From: MGBC114844 sp910585855
GTDB taxonomy: Bacteria > Bacillota > Clostridia > Lachnospirales > Lachnospiraceae
Direction: 5' to 3'
Length of the DNA: 64,000 bases
NCBI GenBank assembly: GCA_965646165.1
Contig: CBFFYP010000002.1
Span: 1-64,000 of the forward strand
Below are positions 1 through 7,985 of the stretch, piece by piece. Below the pieces are notes generated by a model. That model was not told the DNA's origin. It made no database searches and saw only the letters and a program-made list of their open reading frames with translations. The position numbers and the translations under genes are program-made. How positions within the stretch are numbered: the stretch's first letter is position 1; every line of letters begins with the position of its first letter.

Positions 1-3
1 TAT

Positions 4-76
4 GGGATCTTAGCTCAGCTGGGAGAGCATCTGCCTTACAAGCAGAGGGTCATAGGTTCGAGCCCTATAGGTCCCA
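4..76 (+). tRNA. tRNA-Val (anticodon TAC)
   Basis: Full cloverleaf of 73 nt: acceptor GGGATCT pairs with the 3' AGGTCCC side, the D-arm carries AGCTCAGCTGGGAGAGC, the anticodon loop is CTTACAA with TAC, and the T-loop is GTTCGAGCC. CCA is not encoded. First of five closely packed tRNA genes; the cluster may extend beyond the window start. Confidence 0.95.
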
Positions 77-107
77 CTTATATACAAAAGTATTAAAAAT
101 AGAATAT

Positions 108-180
108 GCCGATGTGGCTCAATTGGCAGAGCAGCTGATTTGTAATCAGCAGGTTATCGGTTCGAGTCCGATCATCGGCT
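108..180 (+). tRNA. tRNA-Thr (anticodon TGT)
   Basis: Cloverleaf of 73 nt with acceptor GCCGATG pairing to CATCGGC, anticodon stem CTGAT/ATCAG around loop TTTGTAA (TGT) and T-loop GTTCGAGTC. The discriminator is T180. It lies 31 nt after tRNA-Val and only 4 nt before tRNA-Tyr, so the cluster is probably transcribed as one precursor. Confidence 0.95.
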
Positions 181-184
181 TTCT

Positions 185-266
185 GGGTAGATTCCCGAGA
201 GGCCAAAGGGGACAGACTGTAAATCTGCTGCAAATTGCTTCGGTGGTTCGAATCCACCTCTGCCCA
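185..266 (+). tRNA. tRNA-Tyr (anticodon GTA)
   Basis: An 82-nt class II tRNA with a long variable arm. Acceptor GGGTAGA (185-191) pairs with TCTGCCC (259-265), with discriminator A266. The D-arm starts TTCCCGAGAGGCCAAAGGGG, typical of bacterial tRNA-Tyr, and the anticodon loop is CTGTAAA with GTA. Confidence 0.95.
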
Positions 267-310
267 TTTTATTGCTATTATATTTTGGTAAAAAAATAAT
301 AATTTTATAT

Positions 311-384
<74 letters not shown>

Positions 385-389
385 CTTTT

Positions 390-462
<73 letters not shown>

Positions 463-482
463 TTTTTTATGTCTGTGGGAAT

Positions 483-556
483 GCTGAAATCGAAAGGAAA
501 ATCTATTCCAGGTTTGCTTTTGTTTAACCATAGACCTTCCTTTGATTTTAGCGTCC
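483..556 (-). repeat. R-family hairpin element, short copy (R1)
   Basis: Imperfect inverted repeat: the left arm from 483 (GCTGAAATCGAAAGGAAAAT) pairs with the right arm ending at 552 (CTTTGATTTTAGC), followed by GCGTCC, the reverse complement of the family end GGACGC. The central part lacks the conserved R core, so this is an internally deleted or degenerate copy. It lies between tRNA-Phe and the guanylate-kinase-like gene. Confidence 0.6.
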
Positions 557-606
557 TCCCCGGAAAAATCAAACTCTCTATTATAAAAAAGTTTGTTTGC
601 TATATA

Positions 607-1230
607 TTAATGCTTGCTATAAGGAGTATCAGAAAAGGCAGATATTGTAGAATAGGATTTGATTAAGAGGCAGATTTGGTTTATACATGTATTTAAGTCT
701 ATATTTTGGAAGCGGTTATTAATTCTCGCTTCCTTTAATTTTTCCTCTGAGAAATCTTTTTGATCAGCAAGAAAGCGTCGGCACATCTCCTCATAGTTTG
801 GTTTATTTTGTGAACGTTCTCTAATTAAAGCACGTTCTAAACGAATACCATCTTCTACTTCAATATAAATTGGAATAACTTGTTTTTTTCCGAAGTATTT
901 TTGAATTGCTTGGAAAGATTCTAATGTACCAATCATAAGGAGAGGAGAAGAGGAGGTAAATTGGGTATCATTTACAGTAAAATAGTGCCAATTTCCTAAA
1001 ACGGTATGATAGGTTCGCTCTTCAATAATTTTATTTTGAATACGCAGTTTTTTTAGTTCATTTAAGTCTGTAAAATAATATTCTATTCCATTTGTTTCTC
1101 CTTCCCGAATAGGGCGGGTAGTATAAAGAATAACTGGTTTTAATGAAAGTTGCGGGTTTTGCAGCAGTAATTTATAGATAGTATCCTTTCCTGTTGCACT
1201 TTTTCCAATTAAATAAAATATAGTTCCCAT
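607..1230 (-). CDS. Guanylate kinase-like P-loop protein
   Basis: A 207-residue protein of the guanylate kinase fold, which moves phosphate from ATP to GMP. Visible are a P-loop GKSATGKDT (residues 9-17) and the GMP-binding stretch around residues 36-53 with TTRP-I-R-GE and IEYYF, matching the TTRxxRxGExxGxxYxF pattern of the family. The middle and C-terminal parts diverge from the housekeeping Gmk, so the true substrate is uncertain. It follows the PLP decarboxylase gene at 69 bp on the same strand and is probably co-transcribed with it. No clear ribosome binding site precedes the ATG. Confidence 0.8.
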   Translation of the reverse strand: MGTIFYLIGKSATGKDTIYKLLLQNPQLSLKPVILYTTRPIREGETNGIEYYFTDLNELKKLRIQNKIIEERTYHTVLGNWHYFTVNDTQFTSSSPLLMIGTLESFQAIQKYFGKKQVIPIYIEVEDGIRLERALIRERSQNKPNYEEMCRRFLADQKDFSEEKLKEARINNRFQNIDLNTCINQICLLIKSYSTISAFSDTPYSKH

Positions 1231-1299
1231 AGTATAGTTTTATTGAACAGGATTTTTTATTTTCCTGTTTTTCCTTTCTTTTAAAAGTATAAGTGTTTT

Positions 1300-2730
1300 T
1301 TATAAATTTATTATATTTATTTTTTGATTTTGTACGCCAAGTACTTCAAATCCATGGTTTTGATACCATAGTATTTGTTCAAGGATTTTATCTGAGAAAC
1401 ATTCTCCCGGAACGACAAGGGGAATTCCGGGCGGATATAGATAGATAAAATCGGCACTTATTTTATTTTGTCCGTCTGTGAGAGGTATTGATCTGGTTGG
1501 ATAGTGTTCACTTTCTGCAATGGATAAAATGGTTTTTAATTTAAATTGCTGCAGTTGTGGCAGTGGAGGTATTTTATTTGCAGAGGGTATTGTTGTTTGT
1601 GTGGATTTTAGGTTCATTTCTTTGACTGCGGAAAGAAGTTTTAAAAATCCTTCTGAGGTATCCATACAAGAAGTAAGAGCAAGTACATAACTTCCCATAT
1701 ACATTTCACATTGCAGATGATAGGACTGCAGTAATTTTTGATAAAGGGTTTTGCCGGAGATGGATTTATTTTTATCAAATAGCAGCAGTTTGGAAGGATC
1801 TATATCAGAGATAGCATATTCTTTCTTTTTGGGGAGTATTTTTAAAGAAATCGGGCTGCATATAGATAATTCTTTTTGAATATTTTCTAATTTTTCTGCA
1901 TAATCCTGCATGATTTTTGTTCCTTTTGCATCTAATATGGATAGGCAGGTATCAATACTTGCCATAAGCAGATAGGAGGGGCTTGAGGTTTGATAGATAC
2001 TTAAAAATTTTTCTAAGCGTGCTTTTGAAACCAAAGAGCCGTTTTGGTGCAGCAGGGCTGTTTGGGTTAAAGCGGGTAGTGTTTTGTGGAGGCTTTGAAT
2101 TACTATATCAGCACCCTGAGTAATTGCTGATTGTGGGAAAGCATCACAGAAACCAAAGTGTGCGCCATGGGCTTCATCTACAATAAGAGGAATATGAAAA
2201 TTGTGGACGATTTTTGCAATAGCAGAGATATCAGATACTACTCCTTCATAGGTTGGGGAGGTGAGAAATACGGCTTTTATCTCTGGTGATGCTGTAAGCT
2301 GTTTTTTTAGTTTTTCAGGAGAAATTCCACCGCTTATTTCACAGTTTGGAATAGATTCTGGGTAGAGATAGTGCAGGTGTAATTGGTTTAAATAAGCAGC
2401 ATGATAAGCGGATTTATGACTGTTTCTTGCTATTAAAATAGTATCGTTAGGATGAGTAACAGCAGAGATAGAGCTTAAAATACCACAGGTACTGCCGTTT
2501 ACTAAGAAGTAAGAGTAATCTGCATGATAAAGCCGGGAAGCAGTTTCCATTCCGGTTTTTATAAGTCCTTTTGGATGATGCAGATTGTCAAATCCATCAA
2601 TTTCTGTGATATCGACAGATAAGGCATTGGGAAAGGGCAGAGTATGGCTGCGTTTATGTCCCGGCATATGAAAGGGATAATAATCGGATTGGCTATAATC
2701 AATGAGTGCTTTCGTTAGAGTTTTTTTCAT
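1300..2730 (-). CDS. Orn/Lys/Arg decarboxylase-family PLP enzyme
   Basis: A 476-residue fold-type I PLP enzyme of the Orn/Lys/Arg decarboxylase family, in the short class found in Firmicutes that lacks the N-terminal wing domain. The N-terminus has FHMPGHKR (residues 20-27). The cofactor site shows VDEAHGAH (184-191) and SLHKTLPA (213-220), where K216 is the expected Schiff-base lysine. A C-terminal decarboxylase domain with YPPGIPLVVPGE follows. The substrate (arginine, lysine or ornithine) cannot be told from sequence. It would make a polyamine precursor in the cytoplasm. The start ATG is preceded by a weak AGGAG-like stretch. Likely operon with the kinase-like gene downstream. Confidence 0.9.
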   Translation of the reverse strand: MKKTLTKALIDYSQSDYYPFHMPGHKRSHTLPFPNALSVDITEIDGFDNLHHPKGLIKTGMETASRLYHADYSYFLVNGSTCGILSSISAVTHPNDTILIARNSHKSAYHAAYLNQLHLHYLYPESIPNCEISGGISPEKLKKQLTASPEIKAVFLTSPTYEGVVSDISAIAKIVHNFHIPLIVDEAHGAHFGFCDAFPQSAITQGADIVIQSLHKTLPALTQTALLHQNGSLVSKARLEKFLSIYQTSSPSYLLMASIDTCLSILDAKGTKIMQDYAEKLENIQKELSICSPISLKILPKKKEYAISDIDPSKLLLFDKNKSISGKTLYQKLLQSYHLQCEMYMGSYVLALTSCMDTSEGFLKLLSAVKEMNLKSTQTTIPSANKIPPLPQLQQFKLKTILSIAESEHYPTRSIPLTDGQNKISADFIYLYPPGIPLVVPGECFSDKILEQILWYQNHGFEVLGVQNQKINIINL

Positions 2731-3004
2731 TGTTTGCTCCTATTTGGAAAAATAATTATAAATTTGCTGTTTTATTTTACCATAGATAGGAAAAAATGTC
2801 ACTATATCTGAGATTATGAATTTTTTTATAGGAGAATAGAGATAATCCTTTCTTAATTGTATCATTTTAGGAACAATATTCTGTAATTTTTATTCTTTTA
2901 TTTTCTTTTTTCTTATTTTGTGGTATAATCTTTTATATCATGGTATTATAAAACGACAATCACTATAAGACAGATGCTCTGCAGAAAGAGGAGTGCATTA
3001 GACA

Positions 3005-4012
3005 ATGAGAAGGGCTAGTTTAAAAGATGTAGCAGCACGTGCGGGAGTAGGATTAGGTACAGCATCCCGTGTGATTAACGGAAATGGAAATGTAAAACCA
3101 GTAACAAGGGAAAAGGTATTGAAAGCGATTGAAGAATTAAATTACCATCCCAATAATATAGCAAGAAGTTTAAAGACAAATGCAACAAGGTCACTTGGTA
3201 TTTTGCTGACGGATTTGAAAAACGGATTTGATACTGAGATTGTAAGAGGGATTGAAGCAGAAGCAGGAAAAGCGGATTACTCTCTTTTTCTTACAAATAC
3301 CAATAAGGAACGGTCGAAAATGACTTCCTGTATAAAAAATTTTGTGGAGAAAAACGTAGATGGAATTATTATTGTTGGCGGAGAAATTACAGAGGAGTTT
3401 TATACGGATATCAAACAGTTTCATATTCCGTTGGTTACGGTTTCTTGTGAAAGTAATATTAAACCAGAAGGACAATATGCTTCGATTACGATTGATAATG
3501 AACGGGCGGCCTATGAGGCAGTGGAGTATTTGATTAAAAGGGGCCATACACGAATTGCTATGATATCTGGTGAGAAAGATGAGAGAAATGCCGGGATTCC
3601 AAGAATCAGGGGATATCAAAATGCTTTAAATAGGTATGGAATTCCAATTCGGGAGGAATATTTGATAGAAGGAAATTATACTTTTTTGGCTGGATATAAG
3701 GGAGCAAAGCGGCTTTTTTTGTTGTCGGAGAAGCCAACTGCAATTTTTGCTGCTTCCGATGCTATGGCAGTTGGGGCAGAAAAGGCATTGTTGGAGGACG
3801 GAGTAAAGATACCAGATGAAATTGCGGTTTTTGGTTTTGACGGATTGGATTTTGCGGAATATATGCATCCGTCTTTATCAACGATTGTTCAGCCACGTTA
3901 TGAAATGGGCGTTTTGGCTATGCAGCGAATGTTGGAGTTTTTAAATGCAAAGGGAAACAGAGAACCGAAAGTTATTGTAAAGCATCAGCTTACAATCAGA
4001 GAGTCTGTGTAA
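3005..4012 (+). CDS. LacI-family transcriptional regulator
   Basis: A 335-residue LacI/GalR regulator. Residues 4-50 form the DNA-binding HTH with LKDVAARAGVGLGTASRVIN and the hinge-helix context YHPNNIARSLK. Residues 60-330 are a periplasmic-binding-protein-like sugar domain ending in the typical IVVKHQLTIRESV-like segment. The ATG is preceded by AGAGGAG. No sugar genes adjoin it; the next gene encodes a cell-wall hydrolase, so its effector and targets are unknown. A TATAAT-like -10 (GGTATAATC) is seen about 80 bp upstream. Confidence 0.92.
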   Translation: MRRASLKDVAARAGVGLGTASRVINGNGNVKPVTREKVLKAIEELNYHPNNIARSLKTNATRSLGILLTDLKNGFDTEIVRGIEAEAGKADYSLFLTNTNKERSKMTSCIKNFVEKNVDGIIIVGGEITEEFYTDIKQFHIPLVTVSCESNIKPEGQYASITIDNERAAYEAVEYLIKRGHTRIAMISGEKDERNAGIPRIRGYQNALNRYGIPIREEYLIEGNYTFLAGYKGAKRLFLLSEKPTAIFAASDAMAVGAEKALLEDGVKIPDEIAVFGFDGLDFAEYMHPSLSTIVQPRYEMGVLAMQRMLEFLNAKGNREPKVIVKHQLTIRESV

Positions 4013-4063
4013 TGGGGCAGGAGTGTAGAAATAAGGGACAGTATATTTGGAAAGGGGAATAAA

Positions 4064-5233
4064 ATGGAAAGAAAAAGTACAGAAGAAAATCAGACTCCAT
4101 TTAAAAAGCGTTCTTGGGATATGGAGGAAGATCCATTTGAATTTATAGAGGAAGAAGAAAAAGAAGAGCCAAAGGAGAGGCGGGGAGGAAAGAAAGCGGA
4201 AAAGGAAAGGAAAGTGGCACCAGTAAAAGTACCAAATCGCAGGAAGTCGGGACAGACAAAGAATCAGATTATTGTGTTTGAATCTGTTGTTATTTTGGTA
4301 CTTGCAGTAATTCTTATTATTTCTACAATATTTCAAAGCAGAAGTATGAAAAAGGCTATGGAAGCGATAGCCGATCTTACCAAACAGGGTACAACATTAA
4401 ATGATGAAATTATGACATTAAATCGAGATGTTGAAAATTTGAAATATTTTCAAGAGTCGTATCTGGCGGCAAATTCCGGGGAAACAATTCTTACTTATGA
4501 TTCGGACGGGAATGAAATCCGTCTTCCGATTTTGCCGAATGTGCCAAAACACCCATATGATTGGACTTGCTTACAGTCTTTGTATGGCAGAAAGAATTAT
4601 ATTATCAGTGGGCAGAGGGTATCAAAACAGGGAATTGATGTTTCTTCTTTTCAGGGAGTGATTGACTGGCAGAGGGTGAGGGATGACGGAATCGAATTTG
4701 TAATTATTCGCTTGGGATATCGTGGATATGGTACAGGCAGGATTATGCTGGACGATTACTTTGAAGCCAATATACAGGGGGCTTTAGATGCGGGGTTAGA
4801 TGTTGGTGTCTATTTCTTTTCACAGGCAGTTTCAGAAGAGGAAGCAGTAGAGGAAGCACAGTTTGTTTTAGAACATATTAGAAATTATCGTTTGACTTAT
4901 CCGATTATTTATGATGCGGAAGAGATTCCATCAGATACAGCAAGAACGGACGGGCTTACAGTACACCAGCTTACGGATAATGCAATTGCTTTTTGTGAAT
5001 ATGTGGAGGCAGCGGGATATTCTTCTATGATTTACTCAAATAAGAGATGGCTGCTTACAAAATTGGATTTGGAACGGCTTACAGATTATGACGTTTGGTT
5101 TGCAGGTTACATAAATATACCAGAATATCCATATGATTTTAAAATGTGGCAGTATACAGAGAGCGGAAAAGTGGATGGAATAGAAGGAAATGTGGATATG
5201 AATATTAGTTTTATGGATTATCGTTCACAATAA
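4064..5233 (+). CDS. Membrane-anchored GH25 muramidase-like protein
   Basis: A 389-residue protein with three parts: a highly charged cytoplasmic tail (1-66, rich in Glu and Lys), one membrane helix (about 69-90) followed by a short coiled coil (92-130), and an extracellular GH25 domain (190-385). GH25 enzymes cleave the beta-1,4 bond between MurNAc and GlcNAc. Family signatures are GIDVSSFQG (190-198) with Asp192, the YDAEE strand (283-287) that supplies the acid pair, and the C-terminal MWQY segment. The type II topology suggests a role in the host's own wall remodelling rather than phage lysis. Start ATG follows AAAGGGG; the LacI gene ends 51 bp upstream. Confidence 0.88.
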   Translation: MERKSTEENQTPFKKRSWDMEEDPFEFIEEEEKEEPKERRGGKKAEKERKVAPVKVPNRRKSGQTKNQIIVFESVVILVLAVILIISTIFQSRSMKKAMEAIADLTKQGTTLNDEIMTLNRDVENLKYFQESYLAANSGETILTYDSDGNEIRLPILPNVPKHPYDWTCLQSLYGRKNYIISGQRVSKQGIDVSSFQGVIDWQRVRDDGIEFVIIRLGYRGYGTGRIMLDDYFEANIQGALDAGLDVGVYFFSQAVSEEEAVEEAQFVLEHIRNYRLTYPIIYDAEEIPSDTARTDGLTVHQLTDNAIAFCEYVEAAGYSSMIYSNKRWLLTKLDLERLTDYDVWFAGYINIPEYPYDFKMWQYTESGKVDGIEGNVDMNISFMDYRSQ

Positions 5234-5253
5234 AATAGGATTAAAAAAGGGGA

Positions 5254-5284
5254 AAATGCAACGGTTATTATAACCGTTGCATTT
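5254..5284 (+). terminator. Hairpin after GH25 gene
   Basis: A 14-bp perfect stem (AAATGCAACGGTTA / TAACCGTTGCATTT) with loop TTA, 20 bp after the muramidase stop. No long T-tract follows, so it may be a weak terminator or a folded transcript end. It is the first of three hairpins in 140 bp between convergent genes. Confidence 0.55.
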
Positions 5285-5300
5285 ATGTTAGAGGAAAGGT

Positions 5301-5331
5301 CCGAATTATTCCATGGGAGGGAATAATTCGG
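5301..5331. terminator. Second hairpin between convergent genes
   Basis: A 12-bp perfect inverted repeat (CCGAATTATTCC at 5301-5312, GGAATAATTCGG at 5320-5331) with loop ATGGGAG. It could act in either direction between the convergent GH25 and AbrB-like genes. Its loop region shares the 10-mer ATGGGAGGGA with the next hairpin. Confidence 0.4.
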
Positions 5332-5348
5332 AAACAAATATTGTATAA

Positions 5349-5390
5349 AAAGAATCAAGAAAAATGGGAGGGATAGGCGCTTGATTCTTT
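5349..5390 (-). terminator. Terminator-like hairpin after AbrB-like gene
   Basis: An 11-bp stem, AAAGAATCAAG (5349-5359) with CTTGATTCTTT (5380-5390), beginning 8 bp past the stop of the minus-strand AbrB-like gene. T-rich flanks occur on both sides. The 20-nt loop again contains ATGGGAGGGA. Confidence 0.5.
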
Positions 5391-5397
5391 TTGAATT

Positions 5398-5667
5398 TCA
5401 AAATTGCTCTGTCATTTTAAGACCTACTAGCTGTGCCAGCTCAAAAATTGTCTTTTTCGAGATTTTCTTTCCCTGATATTCAATTAAATCTTCTGTATTT
5501 CCTGTGAAAATATCACTGGCAATATATTTTCTTAAAATGATACTTTCTTCATCTACAAATACTTCTAATGGATCTCCAACTTCAATATTCATTTTGCGTC
5601 TTAACTCCATTGGTAATGTGAAACGTCCTAACTCGTCGATCTTTCTTACAACACCTGTATCTTTCAT
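5398..5667 (-). CDS. AbrB/SpoVT-type transition-state regulator
   Basis: An 89-residue protein whose first 50 residues match the AbrB/MazE swapped-hairpin DNA-binding domain: GVVRKIDELGRFTLPMELRR followed by GDPLEVFVDEESIILRKY. Proteins of this size and layout are AbrB-like global regulators of stationary phase and sporulation in Firmicutes. The C-terminal 35 residues are likely an oligomerisation segment. The ATG has a strong AAAGGAG site 7 nt upstream. Single-gene unit, convergent with the muramidase gene. Confidence 0.88.
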   Translation of the reverse strand: MKDTGVVRKIDELGRFTLPMELRRKMNIEVGDPLEVFVDEESIILRKYIASDIFTGNTEDLIEYQGKKISKKTIFELAQLVGLKMTEQF

Positions 5668-5813
5668 ATCTGAACTCCTTTCATATTCTGAAAGTTACAT
5701 AATAGTTACTATCATGTTAGTTATAAAGGACTATATACTATTTATAGCACAAGTGTAAAAATATGTCAACATATTTAAGATATTTATTTTATTTTGGTAT
5801 TTTATTGTTGATC

Positions 5814-6815
5814 TTAACGAATAATTGTAGGACGAATAAAGGTAACTTCATAAGGGGCTTCCGGGTGCTGTGTTCGGAATAGAAGCTGTAAAGCCAAGCG
5901 TTTGCCAAGTAAATCAGTTGCTACATTGGCAGTAATAATATGTCCAGCTACATTGGTATATTCGTCTGCATTGTCGAATCCGGTTAAAAGAACCGGGTGC
6001 GGCAGAGAATATGGGTGTTCGTCCATATAACGTTTGACAAAATGTGCCACATAGTCACTGACGCATACAAAGGCACTGGGCCAGCTGGATAATTGATCTA
6101 AATAAGTATTTAATTCTTTTTCATAGGAAAAGATATCGATTTTTCCAGTAAGACAGTGTTCAGGGCGAATAGAGAGATTGTGTTTTTCCATGCACGCACA
6201 ATAGCCGTGGTATCGTTCCAGATTGGTCTGAGCATAGTTAATATCACCTAGAAAACCAATATTTTTATGTCCGCTTTGTATTAGAAATTCTGTGATTTCA
6301 AATATAGTATTGTATCCTTCAATAAGAAGCAGATCACCGCATAATTGGCGGCTGGTCAGAGAAGGGACAGTATCTAGAAAGACTTTTGGCAGAGATAGTT
6401 TGTTTACCATGCTTAAAATTTCTAAATCATAGACATTAAGTACAACAACGCCGTCTATACTCCCGCTTAAAAGAATGGAAGGCAATGTAAAGGACTTATT
6501 GTAAACAGAAGGGACATAGGTGTACATAAGGTTAATATTATAGTTTGAAAGTTCTTGTGCCATACGATGGATAATACTTGTCCAAAAGACTGCCGAATCT
6601 GGTCTGGATACAATTAGGGCTATTGTATGTGCTTCTGCTTGTTCTGTTGTCTGATAAGGGACTTTTGTATATCCAAGTTCTTTTGCTTTTTCAAATATAA
6701 GCTCCCGAAGCGAACTAGAAACTCCGGCTTGATTATTAAATGTTTTGCTGACGGTAACTCTTGATATATTAAGAGCATCCGCAATATCTTGCATTGTAAC
6801 TTTTTCCATTTCCAT
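5814..6815 (-). CDS. LacI-family regulator, probable controller of the N-glycan locus
   Basis: A LacI/GalR regulator of about 333 residues. The HTH is KVTMQDIADALNISRVTVSK near the N-terminus and the remainder is a sugar-binding-type domain with IALIVSRPDSAVFW at its start. I place the start at 6815 because TTAGGAG lies 6 nt upstream; an in-frame ATG at 6839 would leave no ribosome binding site. It is divergent from the sugar-transporter and glycosidase genes starting at 7992, the usual position of a local repressor. A 17-bp palindrome lies in its own promoter (6863-6879) and a related one lies in the transporter promoter (7949-7965). Confidence 0.9.
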   Translation of the reverse strand: MEMEKVTMQDIADALNISRVTVSKTFNNQAGVSSSLRELIFEKAKELGYTKVPYQTTEQAEAHTIALIVSRPDSAVFWTSIIHRMAQELSNYNINLMYTYVPSVYNKSFTLPSILLSGSIDGVVVLNVYDLEILSMVNKLSLPKVFLDTVPSLTSRQLCGDLLLIEGYNTIFEITEFLIQSGHKNIGFLGDINYAQTNLERYHGYCACMEKHNLSIRPEHCLTGKIDIFSYEKELNTYLDQLSSWPSAFVCVSDYVAHFVKRYMDEHPYSLPHPVLLTGFDNADEYTNVAGHIITANVATDLLGKRLALQLLFRTQHPEAPYEVTFIRPTIIR

Positions 6816-6862
6816 GTAGACTCCTAATCTATAATACATATTGTTAATTGTGTAAAGTAATA

Positions 6863-6879
6863 TATGTTAGTATAACATA
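6863..6879. promoter_or_regulatory. Palindromic candidate operator upstream of LacI gene
   Basis: Perfect 17-bp palindrome TATGTTA-GTA-TAACATA, 48 bp upstream of the chosen start. Read on the minus strand it contains TATACT, a good -10 hexamer with TTGTGT 18 bp upstream. A LacI dimer bound here would autoregulate the gene. Inference from position and symmetry only. Confidence 0.45.
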
Positions 6880-6952
6880 GTAAAGTAAAAATACACAAGT
6901 TTATAAATGTTAATCTTTAATAAGTATTTTGGAATTTGGTGGAGGAGAGAAT

Positions 6953-7108
6953 GCCAAAATCGGAAGGAAGGTCTACTCCGAACCCGCTTGCGCTTAGCAT
7001 TTCCTATTTCCATATAGCGGACATATAAGACGCTAAAATACAACAATACAACATCTAAGTGCCAACGGGAAATGATGACCCTGCGTAGACCTTCCTTCCG
7101 ATTTTGGC
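6953..7108 (+). repeat. R-family hairpin element (R2)
   Basis: Full-length copy. The arms at 6953-6976 and 7085-7108 are a perfect 24-bp inverted repeat (GCCAAAATCGGAAGGAAGGT...). The core carries CCCGCTTGCGCTTAGCATTTCC, AGCGGACATA and AAGTGCCAACGGGAAATGATG in the family order. The small inner hairpin (AAGACGCT...) is degenerate in this copy. GGTGGA and TCCACC just outside the arms extend the stem. There is no coding sequence in it. Confidence 0.85.
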
Positions 7109-7193
7109 TACGCATTTCCACCAGAAAATAAAGTGATTTGAAAACTAACCTCAATATTTATAATGTGTCTGTCCTCTTCAGACATAAAAAAAT

Positions 7194-7266
7194 GCTCAGA
7201 ACCGGAATCGAACCAGTGACATGAGGAGTTTCAGTCCTCTGCTCTACCAACTCAGCTATCTGGAGT
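7194..7266 (-). pseudogene. Degenerate tRNA-Phe copy
   Basis: On the minus strand this reads as a 73-nt near-copy of the tRNA-Phe at 390-462, including the GAA anticodon, intact D-arm, anticodon stem and T-arm. The acceptor stem is damaged: C opposite C at 1:72 and C opposite A at 3:70. The 3' flank CATTTTTTTATGTCTG was duplicated with the gene. It is probably a tRNA pseudogene, though expression is not excluded. It lies in a gene-free stretch (6816-7985) that otherwise holds two R elements and AT-rich DNA. Confidence 0.75.
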
Positions 7267-7629
7267 TGAGAGAAGCTTTATTTAGGATTATCATTTCTTG
7301 CCAGTACTTAGTCATAGTATTTTCATGTCTTATGTGTTTGTTATAAGGAAATGTTAAATAGAACTCAGAATAGAGTTCCTTTCAATTTTTGGTGTTGTAA
7401 CTTATCTTTTGTAAATTAAGATATATTAAAAAAGATTTCATTTGTATTTAGAAAGTTCCTCTGCTACTGTTTGATATTGTGATTTTTATAATAATATAAT
7501 TTTAATATAGTTTTCTGACTGATAGAAATAGCTAGATTTGAAGGGGAGATCTATGAAGAGGATATTATTTCTTGTTATTATTTCGCACTACAGCAAGCAT
7601 TTTATTATTTTTTCGGTCTGGAATACACA

Positions 7630-7770
7630 GCCGAAAGCCCAAGGGAGTGCTATGCAGGGTCATCATTTCCCGTCGGCACTTAGACGCTGTATTTTAGCGT
7701 CTTATGTGTCCGCTACGAGGAAATGCTAAGCGCAAGCGGGCCCGGAATAGCACTCCCTTGGGCTTTCGGC
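7630..7770 (-). repeat. R-family hairpin element (R3)
   Basis: Full-length copy in reverse orientation, ending in GGCGTCC (reverse of GGACGCC). Arms 7630-7653 and 7747-7770 are a perfect 24-bp inverted repeat (GCCGAAAGCCCAAGGGAGTG...), different in sequence from R2. The core contains GCAGGGTCATCATTTCCCGT, the inner hairpin AGACGCT/AGCGTCT, and CGAGGAAATGCTAAGCGCAA. It sits 220 bp upstream of the sugar permease genes. Confidence 0.88.
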
Positions 7771-7927
7771 GTCCTCCAATCGAAGAAGAAATATAATTAT
7801 AACGTTTGTTTACATGTGTAAAGTAGATTTATTGTTTTGTTCTTATAAAATTGTTCTAATTGTTGGTAAATTGTAATAAAAGAATTTAAAAAAATGGGGA
7901 GATATTGAAAAAATTGACAAGTTTAAG

Positions 7928-7965
7928 TTGATATTTGTTAAAAATAATGTTAATATACTATTAAC
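7928..7965 (+). promoter_or_regulatory. Promoter of N-glycan locus with overlapping palindrome
   Basis: TTGATA (7928-7933) and TAATAT (7951-7956) with a 17-bp spacer form a good sigma-A promoter. A perfect 17-bp palindrome GTTAATA-TAC-TATTAAC (7949-7965) covers the -10 and start region, where a LacI-type repressor would block transcription. It lies 27 bp upstream of the first permease start. The neighbouring LacI gene (5814-6815) is the natural candidate. Confidence 0.55.
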
Positions 7966-7985
7966 AAAAATAAAGAAGGAGGTAA

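Noticed and set aside
4064..5233. Phage endolysin or prophage remnant
   Set aside because: The GH25 protein is membrane-anchored with a long cytoplasmic tail, and no holin or other phage gene is nearby.
6867..7154. Open frames across R element R2 and similar frames across other R copies
   Set aside because: They arise from the palindromic, G/C-containing arms, have no ribosome binding site, and are not conserved in frame between copies. The elements show stem covariation instead of protein-like substitution.
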